Origin: an uncultured Neglectibacter sp.
Lineage (GTDB): Bacteria; Bacillota; Clostridia; Oscillospirales; Acutalibacteraceae
Direction of reading: 5' to 3'
Length of the DNA stretch: 64,000 nucleotides
Assembly: GCA_937958185.1 (NCBI GenBank)
Contig: CALFFN010000019.1
Span: forward strand, 53,703-117,702
This document shows positions 32,532 through 39,835 of this stretch, piece by piece. The notes beneath the pieces were generated by a model. The model searched no databases and was not told where the DNA came from. It saw nothing but the letters and a program-made list of their open reading frames with translations. A program made the translations under genes and the position numbers. How positions within the stretch are numbered: the first letter of the stretch is position 1; each line of letters begins with the position of its first letter.

Positions 32532-34987
32532 GCTGGACAGAGCAATTGACAAGCTATACCGACCGCCTTTGGCAGAAGCGGCGGGCGGAGCTTCAGGAAC
32601 TGGGCGAAAAAACGGACAGTATTTTGAACTGCTGTACGCCGGAGGAAGAAAAATATCTGCGTTTTGTGCTTGCGACTATTCCACTGTCCGATTTGTCGGA
32701 CTATAAAACAGAGCTGTTTTTGCATATCGTACAAAACGCTTTGCGGGCAAGAGAAGAATTCCCCTGGTGCAAAGCATTGCCGGAGCATCTTTTTCTCATC
32801 GGAGTCCTGTATCCCCGTATCAACACGGAAGAGCTGTCCGACTGCCGCGGTCTGTTCCATGACGCGCTGGCGGACAGAATACGCGGGCTGTCTTTGACCG
32901 ACGCCATTCTGGAAGTGAACCGCTGGTGCGCGGAGGAGGTAACGTACCGCTCTACCGATGACAGGACCGCGTCCGCGCTGTCCGTGTACCGCTGCGGCTA
33001 TGGGCGCTGCGGGGAAGAATCCACCTTCGCGGTAAACGCCCTGCGCAGCGTGGGCATTTGCGCCCGGCAGGTCTATGCTCCATGGTGGTCCCATTGTGAC
33101 GACAACCATGCATGGGTGGAGGTGTACGACGGAGCAGGCTGGCGCTATTTGGGCGCCTGTGAGCCGGAGCCGGAGCTGGACCGCGGCTGGTTCACCAGCG
33201 CCGCTTCCCGCGCTATGATGATCCACGCCCGCGTCTTTGCGCCGGGGGAGCTGGAAGACGTTGCCTTTCTGTTCCCGGACGCTGCCCCCATTGATTTATG
33301 GACGGAGCACGGCGTAGTCTATGAAGCCGTTACCCACCGCTACGGGGAAACAAAAGAAGTGACCGTGTCTGTTAGGGACGGTGCGGGAAAGCCTGTCCCC
33401 AATGCGAAAGTGACCTTTTCTTTGCTGAACATGGCGCAGTTTTTGAAAATTTCTGTCCAGAAAACTGGACAGGACGGAACGGCGAAATTGCGGCTGGGCT
33501 TGGGCAGCGTAAAAGTATCTGCGGCTGCGCAGGACAGTACCGCAGAGACAATTTTTTCTACAGGCGAACAGGACCATGTGGAATTGACGCTGCAAAATAA
33601 AGCGGAAAGCGATTGGCAGGATTTTGAATTTTTTGCCCCGATAGGAATGGCGGGTTATCCCGCGCCCTTGTCTCCCATTGCGCAAAAACGACGGCGGGAA
33701 GTCCTCGCTGATGCCGCCGCATTGCGGGAACAAAAGCAGCGGCGGTTCCAAAGTGAAAGCAAAAGCGATCCGCCCGAACAAAAGCGGCGGATTTTGGCTG
33801 TGCTGACGGAAAAGGACAGGGCGGGAGAATTGCCGGAAGAAATTTTCCAAGACGCACTTCCGGCTTTTTGCCGGGAGGAAAGCTTCCCGCCGGATATTTT
33901 TTCCCAGGGGCTGCTTTCTCCCAGAATCGGGCTGGAACCGCTGCGCCCGTGGCGGAAAGAGCTTTCCGAATGGTTTTCCCCGGCGGAGCGGGAGGGCTTT
34001 CTGTCTGCCCCGGAAACCCTGCTTGAATGGATAGACAAAAATGTTCCGGCGGTCGATTCCTATGTGGATCTGCCCGCTTCTCCCCTGGCTGTTTGGAAGA
34101 CGGGCGCGGCAAGCTCCGCTGGAAAAAATGTGCTGTTCTGCGCCCTGTGCAGAAGCTTTGAAATCCCTGCGCGGCTTTCCCCGGTGGACGGCACACCGGA
34201 GTATTATCAAAACGGGAGTTTTCGCGCTGCCCTTGGGGAAAAAGCTATGGGAATGCTGGAAATTTCCACTCCCGCAGAGCAGGGCGCCCTGTTTTTCCAA
34301 AACGTTTCCCTGACCCGGCTGGATGCGGAACGGGAAGTACCGTTAAAGCTGGCGGATATCCCGGCAGGGAGCAGTATGGAGCTGTCGCTGCTGCCCGGAA
34401 TGTACCGGGCAGTCTGTACGACCAGAATGCCCAACGGCAATCAGCTGGCAAGGCAGAAATGCTTCCGGCTGGAAGCGGGGCAGACACGGCGGCTGGAGCT
34501 GACCTTCCGTGAGGGAAAAATCGCGGATATGCTGGAATCCCAGGGGCTGCCGCCATTCCTGCTGAGAGATGGAGCCGGGCGGAACGTGGAAAACCGGGAG
34601 CTGCTGGAAAAAAGCGCGTTTTCCCTTCTGTTCTGGCTGGAGGTGGGCAGGGAGCCCACCGAGCACATTTTGAACGAGCTGCGGGAAGCCGCCGAAGCGT
34701 TTGCCCAAAGCGGCTGCGCGCTGCATTTTCTGCTGGAAAGCCCGGAGCAGGAGCGGGACGCCACTCTCCGCAGGACGTTATCTCTGCTGCCCGACCACCA
34801 GATATGGTATGGCGATTTTCAGGATACTGTGCCGCAGCTTGCCCGCAGAATGTTTGTAGACCCGGAAAAGCTGCCCTTGGTGATCTTAGCTGACTGCAAA
34901 GGTAATGGGCTTTATGCCTGCAGCGGATACAATGTGGGAACGGGGAAATTGCTGCTGTCCCTGCTTGCAGAATTGGAAAAATATTGA
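32528..34987 (+). CDS. Transglutaminase-fold protein with Ig-like and thioredoxin-like regions
   Basis: An 819-residue protein without a signal peptide. Residues ~120-235 are a transglutaminase-like domain: YGRCGEES with Cys161 and DDNHAWVEVYDGAGWRYLGACEPEPELD with His194 and a nearby acid, making a papain-like triad. Residues ~276-360 form an Ig/carboxypeptidase-regulatory-like domain (VTVSVRDGAGKPVPNAKVTF), and ~620-700 may be a second. The last ~120 residues (FSLLFWLEVGREPTEHILNELREAA) look like a thioredoxin fold without its CxxC. It could be a protease or peptide-modifying enzyme; the substrate is unknown. Coupled to cutC by a 4-base overlap. Confidence 0.78.
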   Translation: MSWTEQLTSYTDRLWQKRRAELQELGEKTDSILNCCTPEEEKYLRFVLATIPLSDLSDYKTELFLHIVQNALRAREEFPWCKALPEHLFLIGVLYPRINTEELSDCRGLFHDALADRIRGLSLTDAILEVNRWCAEEVTYRSTDDRTASALSVYRCGYGRCGEESTFAVNALRSVGICARQVYAPWWSHCDDNHAWVEVYDGAGWRYLGACEPEPELDRGWFTSAASRAMMIHARVFAPGELEDVAFLFPDAAPIDLWTEHGVVYEAVTHRYGETKEVTVSVRDGAGKPVPNAKVTFSLLNMAQFLKISVQKTGQDGTAKLRLGLGSVKVSAAAQDSTAETIFSTGEQDHVELTLQNKAESDWQDFEFFAPIGMAGYPAPLSPIAQKRRREVLADAAALREQKQRRFQSESKSDPPEQKRRILAVLTEKDRAGELPEEIFQDALPAFCREESFPPDIFSQGLLSPRIGLEPLRPWRKELSEWFSPAEREGFLSAPETLLEWIDKNVPAVDSYVDLPASPLAVWKTGAASSAGKNVLFCALCRSFEIPARLSPVDGTPEYYQNGSFRAALGEKAMGMLEISTPAEQGALFFQNVSLTRLDAEREVPLKLADIPAGSSMELSLLPGMYRAVCTTRMPNGNQLARQKCFRLEAGQTRRLELTFREGKIADMLESQGLPPFLLRDGAGRNVENRELLEKSAFSLLFWLEVGREPTEHILNELREAAEAFAQSGCALHFLLESPEQERDATLRRTLSLLPDHQIWYGDFQDTVPQLARRMFVDPEKLPLVILADCKGNGLYACSGYNVGTGKLLLSLLAELEKY

Positions 34988-35070
34988 CAAGTAAATATAC
35001 TTTACAACTGTAAAAATTTTGCCCGGCACAGCGCCGGGCGAAAAAATAAATCACAGAAAGGGAGATATCT

Positions 35071-35592
35071 ATGGAAAACAAGATGTTGGAGCTGCTGAAG
35101 ACCCGCCGGAGCGTGCGCCGTTATCAGTCTGCCCCGGTAGAGAAGGAGAAGCTGGACGCGATCCTGGAAGCCGGCACCTATGCTCCCACCGGCATGGGGA
35201 AGCAGTCGGCGACGATCATTGCCGTGGAGACCCCGGAGAACCGCCAGACCGTGCAGGAGCTGAACTGCCGTGCCCGCGGCGGAAACGGGGACCCTTACTA
35301 CGGCGCGCCCGTTATCCTGCTGGTGCTGGGCGACCCCAGCAGCGGCACCTATGTGGAGGACGGCGCCTGTGTGCTGACCAATATGATGAACGCCGCCCAC
35401 GCGCTGGGAGTGGATTCCTGCTGGATCCACGGCGAGCGGGAAATGTTCGAGCTGCCGGAGGGTAAGGCGCTGCTGAAAAAGCTGGGCTTATCGGAAACCC
35501 TCAGGGGCGTGGGTTCTTTGGCAGTCGGGTACGGAGAGGGCGAGCCGCCCCAGCCCAAGGAGCGGAAAAAGGATTACATCGTCCGGGCGTAA
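35071..35592 (+). CDS. Nitroreductase-family flavoprotein
   Basis: A 173-residue FMN enzyme of the nitroreductase fold. It opens LLKTRRSVRRYQSAPVEKEKLDAILEAGTYAPTGMGKQS, where the RRSVRRY loop binds the FMN phosphate. PVILLVLGD and AHALGVDSCWIHG are also conserved. NAD(P)H-dependent reduction of quinones or nitro compounds is the family role; the true substrate is unknown. AAAGGGAG precedes the ATG. A GC-rich hairpin (35021-35039) lies between it and the preceding gene. Confidence 0.9.
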   Translation: MENKMLELLKTRRSVRRYQSAPVEKEKLDAILEAGTYAPTGMGKQSATIIAVETPENRQTVQELNCRARGGNGDPYYGAPVILLVLGDPSSGTYVEDGACVLTNMMNAAHALGVDSCWIHGEREMFELPEGKALLKKLGLSETLRGVGSLAVGYGEGEPPQPKERKKDYIVRA

Positions 35593-35706
35593 CCGGGCAG
35601 CAACCGTGGAAACGGAAGAATCGCGCTTTGCGGAAATAGCGCAGTATCAACATGAAAAGAGGACAGGGCGGCGTTCGGCGGAAAGGCTTTCGTAAGAATG
35701 CCGCTC

Positions 35707-35735
35707 TTGTATTTTGTCGGATAGCCGATTATAAT
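35707..35735 (+). promoter_or_regulatory. Promoter of the sugar-binding lipoprotein gene
   Basis: TTGTAT and TATAAT with a 17-base spacer, ~50 bases before the ATG at 35786. Confidence 0.75.
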
Positions 35736-35785
35736 AAGAATATCCTTTGAAACAAAAAACGCTTCCGAAAGGAGCATGAAATTTT

Positions 35786-37177
35786 ATGAAGCTGAGAAAA
35801 ATCGCGGCGCTGGCGCTGGCGGCGGCGCTTTGTGCCAATCTGCTGGGCGGCTGCGCCCACTCGGAGTCCGAGCCTGAGCCGGAACCGCTGGCAACGCTGC
35901 ACAATGACGGCAGGGAAGCGAAGCTGGTGCTGGGAATGCTGAGCGGCGCCGACAGCAGGAAAGAAGTCCTGCAGGAGATCGCCGCAAAGTATGAAGCCGA
36001 TTTTCCCCATACAAAAATTGAAATAAAAGCTTTCGAGAGCGAAGAGGATATTTTCCGGGCGCTGAAAACCGGGGAAGCGGATATCGGCGAGGTGCCGGGC
36101 GCGGACGTGCCAAAGCTGGCGCAGGACGGCACGCTGCTGGACATCTACCCCTACATGACGGTGTGGAAAGAAAGCGCCACTCTGACCCAGGCGGCGCAGA
36201 CGGTGGTGGGCGCCATGGGCATGGAGCACGCTTATACGGTCCCCGAGGACATCTCACTGGACGTGCTGTTCTACCGCGCGGACTGGTTCGACGATTACAA
36301 CGAGGGCAAAACGCAGGAGGAATACGCCCGCCACCGCACATGGAACGACATTGTGGGGGGCGCCAACGCCAATGGGTCTCAGATCACCGGCTCCATTGAA
36401 AAGCTGGGGGAGCAGGGGCGCGTTGCCTTTGGGGGAAAGGATTCCCTGGCGAGATATTTTGACGCCGCCGTTTGGAGCTCCGTGCAGCAGAACCGCCTTG
36501 CCGACCCCGGTGCGGGATATTTTTCTCTGGCGGAGGAGGGGAAGTCCATCTTCTCCTCGGACCGGGCAAAGCAGGGGGCGGAGCAGTTTTTGGATATTAT
36601 GAAAGCGGCCCTGCCGGGGACTATGGACATGACTGTGCAGGAAGCGGCGAAAGCGTTCCAAAACGGCGAAGCCGGGCTGCTGCTTGCGCCCCGTTCCGTG
36701 GCAAAGCAGCTTCGGGATACTATGCCGGAAGGGTCGTGGGAGATCGCGAACGTTCCCCTGGGGCTGAGCGTTACCTCGGCGGTGAGCGCGGAAAACTATG
36801 TGGGCTGGGGCGTTTCCACTGCCGCAAAGGAGCAGGAGATCGCCGTGCATTTCCTCACTTTTTTGTCCAACGCGGACAACAACACCCACTTTGCTAAAGA
36901 ATGCGACTGCCTGCCCATTCACCTGGAAGCGGCGGCGCTGGAGGAATCCCTGACAGAGGGAGATATGTCGGCGGAAATGACCATGGCGGGCAAGGGGGAC
37001 CAGTTCCGCTATGCCATGCCGCCTGCCATGTATCAGGCATATGAGGGCTTCCGGGAACAGGAAGAGACCCGTGTGCGCCAGCTTGTAAGCGGCGAGCTTT
37101 CCAGGGAAGAGCTGCTGAGCTGGCTGGACGGCTACTGGAACGAAGCCTATCAAAAAGAGGGCAAGCTCTGGCAATAA
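35786..37177 (+). CDS. Extracellular sugar-binding lipoprotein (orphan)
   Basis: A 463-residue type 1 solute-binding protein. The lipoprotein signal ends ANLLGGCAHSE with Cys23, followed by an acidic Pro-rich tether. The core resembles the carbohydrate-binding (thiamine pyridinylase/MalE-like) family: LVLGMLSGADSRKEVLQEIAAKYEADFPHTKIE, TVPEDISLDVLFYRADWF, and AENYVGWGVSTAAKEQEIAVHFLTFLSN. The two sugar permease genes expected beside it are absent. It is not closely related to the module lipoproteins at 2934 and 62334. The ligand is unknown, perhaps an oligosaccharide linked to the fucosidase region. Confidence 0.88.
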   Translation: MKLRKIAALALAAALCANLLGGCAHSESEPEPEPLATLHNDGREAKLVLGMLSGADSRKEVLQEIAAKYEADFPHTKIEIKAFESEEDIFRALKTGEADIGEVPGADVPKLAQDGTLLDIYPYMTVWKESATLTQAAQTVVGAMGMEHAYTVPEDISLDVLFYRADWFDDYNEGKTQEEYARHRTWNDIVGGANANGSQITGSIEKLGEQGRVAFGGKDSLARYFDAAVWSSVQQNRLADPGAGYFSLAEEGKSIFSSDRAKQGAEQFLDIMKAALPGTMDMTVQEAAKAFQNGEAGLLLAPRSVAKQLRDTMPEGSWEIANVPLGLSVTSAVSAENYVGWGVSTAAKEQEIAVHFLTFLSNADNNTHFAKECDCLPIHLEAAALEESLTEGDMSAEMTMAGKGDQFRYAMPPAMYQAYEGFREQEETRVRQLVSGELSREELLSWLDGYWNEAYQKEGKLWQ

Positions 37178-37229
37178 ACCGCCGGACGGAAGCTGCGCCA
37201 TTTCACAATGCATTTTCCAACAAAAAACA

Positions 37230-37257
37230 GACCTGAAAGCATTTTCGCTTTCAGGTC
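37230..37257. other. Hairpin after the sugar-binding lipoprotein gene
   Basis: GACCTGAAAGC pairs exactly with GCTTTCAGGTC. The run of T is on the minus-strand side, so plus-strand termination would be weak. Confidence 0.55.
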
Positions 37258-37293
37258 TGCCGCGGTTCAACAAAAGATTCGACCAAATAAAAC

Positions 37294-37321
37294 ACTGTCA
37301 AAAAGTGTACTTTTTGACAGT
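37294..37321 (+). repeat. Palindrome copy A before the surface protein gene
   Basis: The palindromic core TGTCAAAAAGT / ACTTTTTGACA has a GT centre. Copy B (37439-37470) is its exact reverse complement over 24 bases. Confidence 0.8.
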
Positions 37322-37438
37322 GAATTTTACAAGGTAAATTTTACAGGAAAATTCTGGAAGTGTCAACAAAATTGCCAAATTTTCTTTTTGATTTTTCCAA
37401 AACCTACGCAAATCGCCAAGCCTTGTTTCCCAAAAGGA

Positions 37439-37470
37439 CAATTGTCAAAAAGTACACTTTTTGACAATTG
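37439..37470 (+). repeat. Palindrome copy B before the surface protein gene
   Basis: The same 24-base core in inverted orientation, extended by CAAT/ATTG arms. It ends directly before GGAAGGAG, the ribosome binding site of the surface protein, so a formed hairpin could affect translation. Confidence 0.8.
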
Positions 37471-37486
37471 TGGAAGGAGAAAAAAC

Positions 37487-39769
37487 ATGAAAAAATTTGT
37501 CAGCCTGTTGTTCGCCCTGTGCCTGCTGGTCGGCTGTTTTCCCCCTGCGGCAAGCGCCGAGTACGAGTATGTGGAACCGGCCGGAGAATGGATCACCGTG
37601 CCCGGCATTGAGGGCGGAAGAATTAAATTTGATAAAGGAACAGGAGCTATCACAAGCAGTGATCAGTCAATCACCTCCGCCGATATCCCCGGTACCATAG
37701 ACGGGGTGGCGGTCAAAAAAATCGGACAGAGCGCTTTCTATCTCTGTGAAATGACCCATCTCACGCTTCCCGAGGGGCTTCAGGTCATTGAAAAATGGGC
37801 TTTTTCTGAGTGCTGGCAGCTGGAGGGGAGCGTTACCATTCCCGAAAGCGTGACGGCTATCGGAGAAGAAGCTTTCCGAGGTGTTAGTACCTTGACGGCA
37901 CTTGAAGTCGCGCCGGGGAACGGGGCGTATTGCTCCGTAGACGGCGTGCTGTTCAGTAAGGACAGGAAGACGCTGGTTGCCTATCCCGGCGGGAAAGGCA
38001 GCGCCTATGAGATACCCGCCGGAACGACAAAAATCCTGCCGGGAGTGTTCTCCTGTTCTTTAGATTTGACCGATGTAACGATCCCCAGCAGTATCACGGA
38101 GATCGACACAGAGGTTTTTTATGACTGCATGAACCTTGCCCATGTGACGTTCTCCGGCAGCGTCAGGCGGATCGGAATGCTCGCTTTTCGGAACACCGCC
38201 TTTACGGAGTTCACAGTCTCCGAGGGTGTTACGGAAATCGGAGATGATGCGTTTAATTATTGCATGAACCTGACCGGCGTGACGCTTCCCGCCAGCCTGA
38301 CAAAGCTTGGGACGGGGGTCTTCTCAGACTGTGAAAAGCTGACTGCCATCGGGATCGCGCCGGGGAACAGGACATACTGTGCGGTGGACGGCGTGCTGTT
38401 CAGCAAGGACAGGAAAACGCTGGTGGAATGCCCTGCCGGGAAAACAGGGACCTATGAGATACCCAACGGCGTTACCGCCATCGGAGCGTATGCGTTCTAC
38501 AGCTGCGCCGGCTTGACCGGTATTACCGTTCCCAAGGGAGTGACCCGGATCGGGGAGGGCGCTTTCTCCTTCTGTGTGGGTCTGACCGATATTGTCCTTC
38601 CCAAAGGCATCACGGAGATCGGGAAAGAGACTTTCAGTCTTTGCCATGGCTTGACCAGCATAGTCATTCCCAACGGTGTGACACAGATCGGGGACAATGC
38701 TTTTGACTGCTGCGACAGCCTGACCAGTATCACCCTTCCCAAAAGCCTGACGCAGGTTGGGGAGTATGCTTTCAGCAACGCGCAGCTTCTCACAGATGTT
38801 TACTATGCCGGCACGCAGGAGCAGTGGAACGCCATATCCATTGGCTTTGCCAATAATGATTTAGAGGAAGCGACCATTCATTATGAAAGCGGGGATTATG
38901 AAGAGGAGCCCGACCCGCCCACGCCCACCCCCACGCCTCCCGCGCCACCTCCACCTCCGCCCCCGCCGCCGCCAACCCCTCCGCCCCCCCCTACCCCTAC
39001 CCCTACCCCTACACCTACGCCTACGCCGACGCCCACACCGTCTCCCGTTCCCTCCGTGCCCCAGCCCACCGTGAAAACGGTGATTACTGGAAACGGCAAT
39101 ATTGCCACCATTACCACCCAGCCCGAGGGAGACAAAGAGATTGAGGTCAAAACGCCCTCCGGCGAGGTGATCGCCAAGGTGAACCTCCCTGCCGACCCGG
39201 GAGCGGGAAAGAAATTCGAGGACGTGAAAGAAAACGACTGGTTTGAAAAATCCGTGGACAGCGCCACGGCATACGGGCTGTTCCAGGGCACGTCTGAAAC
39301 GAAATTCACCCCCAACGGCTCCATGACAAGAAGTATGCTGGCGCAGACACTCTGGAACCTCAGCGGCAAAACAAGCTACGGCGCAGGAGAGGGCACATTT
39401 ACCGATGTGACGAAAAATATCTGGTACGAAAACGCGGTGGACTGGGCGGCAAAGGTCGGCGTGACCTCCGGCACAGGGAACGGCGGCTTCTCCCCGGAGC
39501 AGAACATCACCCGGGAGCAGATGGTGACCATGCTGTACCGCTACGCCAACGCCATCGGAGCGCCGGAAAAGAGCAAGGAAACGCTGGAAAGCTTCCCGGA
39601 TTCCGGCGAGGTGTCCGGCTTCGCCAAGGAAGCCGTGGCGTGGGCGGTTACTGAAGGCTTGCTGACAGGCAGAAGCAGCGGCAGTGGAACGCACATCGCG
39701 CCCCAGGGCACCGCCACCCGGGCGGAGGTCGCCGCGGTGCTGACCCGCTTTGTAGAATATCTGAAATAG
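37487..39769 (+). CDS. Leucine-rich-repeat surface protein with SLH domains
   Basis: A 760-residue exported protein. A signal peptide (MKKFVSLLFALCLLVGCFPPAASAE) is followed by BspA-type leucine-rich repeats (LRR_5, residues ~40-455) with units such as ITEIGKETFSLCHGLTSIVIP. Two of the repeats carry an inserted VDGVLFSKDRKTLV block. A Pro/Thr linker (residues ~472-525) leads to three SLH domains (~570-760), which bind secondary wall polysaccharide. BspA-like repeats often bind host or bacterial proteins. The ATG at 37487 follows GGAAGGAG. The lipobox-like VGC is probably not used, since AASAE is a better cleavage site. Confidence 0.92.
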   Translation: MKKFVSLLFALCLLVGCFPPAASAEYEYVEPAGEWITVPGIEGGRIKFDKGTGAITSSDQSITSADIPGTIDGVAVKKIGQSAFYLCEMTHLTLPEGLQVIEKWAFSECWQLEGSVTIPESVTAIGEEAFRGVSTLTALEVAPGNGAYCSVDGVLFSKDRKTLVAYPGGKGSAYEIPAGTTKILPGVFSCSLDLTDVTIPSSITEIDTEVFYDCMNLAHVTFSGSVRRIGMLAFRNTAFTEFTVSEGVTEIGDDAFNYCMNLTGVTLPASLTKLGTGVFSDCEKLTAIGIAPGNRTYCAVDGVLFSKDRKTLVECPAGKTGTYEIPNGVTAIGAYAFYSCAGLTGITVPKGVTRIGEGAFSFCVGLTDIVLPKGITEIGKETFSLCHGLTSIVIPNGVTQIGDNAFDCCDSLTSITLPKSLTQVGEYAFSNAQLLTDVYYAGTQEQWNAISIGFANNDLEEATIHYESGDYEEEPDPPTPTPTPPAPPPPPPPPPPTPPPPPTPTPTPTPTPTPTPTPSPVPSVPQPTVKTVITGNGNIATITTQPEGDKEIEVKTPSGEVIAKVNLPADPGAGKKFEDVKENDWFEKSVDSATAYGLFQGTSETKFTPNGSMTRSMLAQTLWNLSGKTSYGAGEGTFTDVTKNIWYENAVDWAAKVGVTSGTGNGGFSPEQNITREQMVTMLYRYANAIGAPEKSKETLESFPDSGEVSGFAKEAVAWAVTEGLLTGRSSGSGTHIAPQGTATRAEVAAVLTRFVEYLK
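38915..39060 (+). repeat. Simple repeat coding the Pro/Thr linker
   Basis: Runs of CCNCCN and a tandem CCCCTA/CCTACG hexamer series encode poly-Pro and Pro-Thr repeats. Such tracts change length easily by slippage in steps that keep the frame. Confidence 0.85.
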
Positions 39770-39780
39770 TTCTTCCATGT

Positions 39781-39819
39781 AAAAGCGCCCCCGGTCAGCC
39801 GACCGGGGGCGCTCTTTTC
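39781..39819. terminator. Bidirectional terminator
   Basis: GCGCCCCCGGTC pairs with GACCGGGGGCGC, with AAAA before and TCTTTTC after, between convergent genes. Confidence 0.9.
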
Positions 39820-39835
39820 TATGTCAACTTACAAC

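Noticed and set aside
35021..35039. Terminator after the transglutaminase gene
   Set aside because: The stem is good but is followed by A-rich, not T-rich, sequence on the plus strand; kept only as a hairpin remark.
37208..37486. N-terminal extension of the surface protein in the same frame
   Set aside because: It would place a non-secretory stretch ahead of a good signal peptide; GGAAGGAG marks the ATG at 37487.
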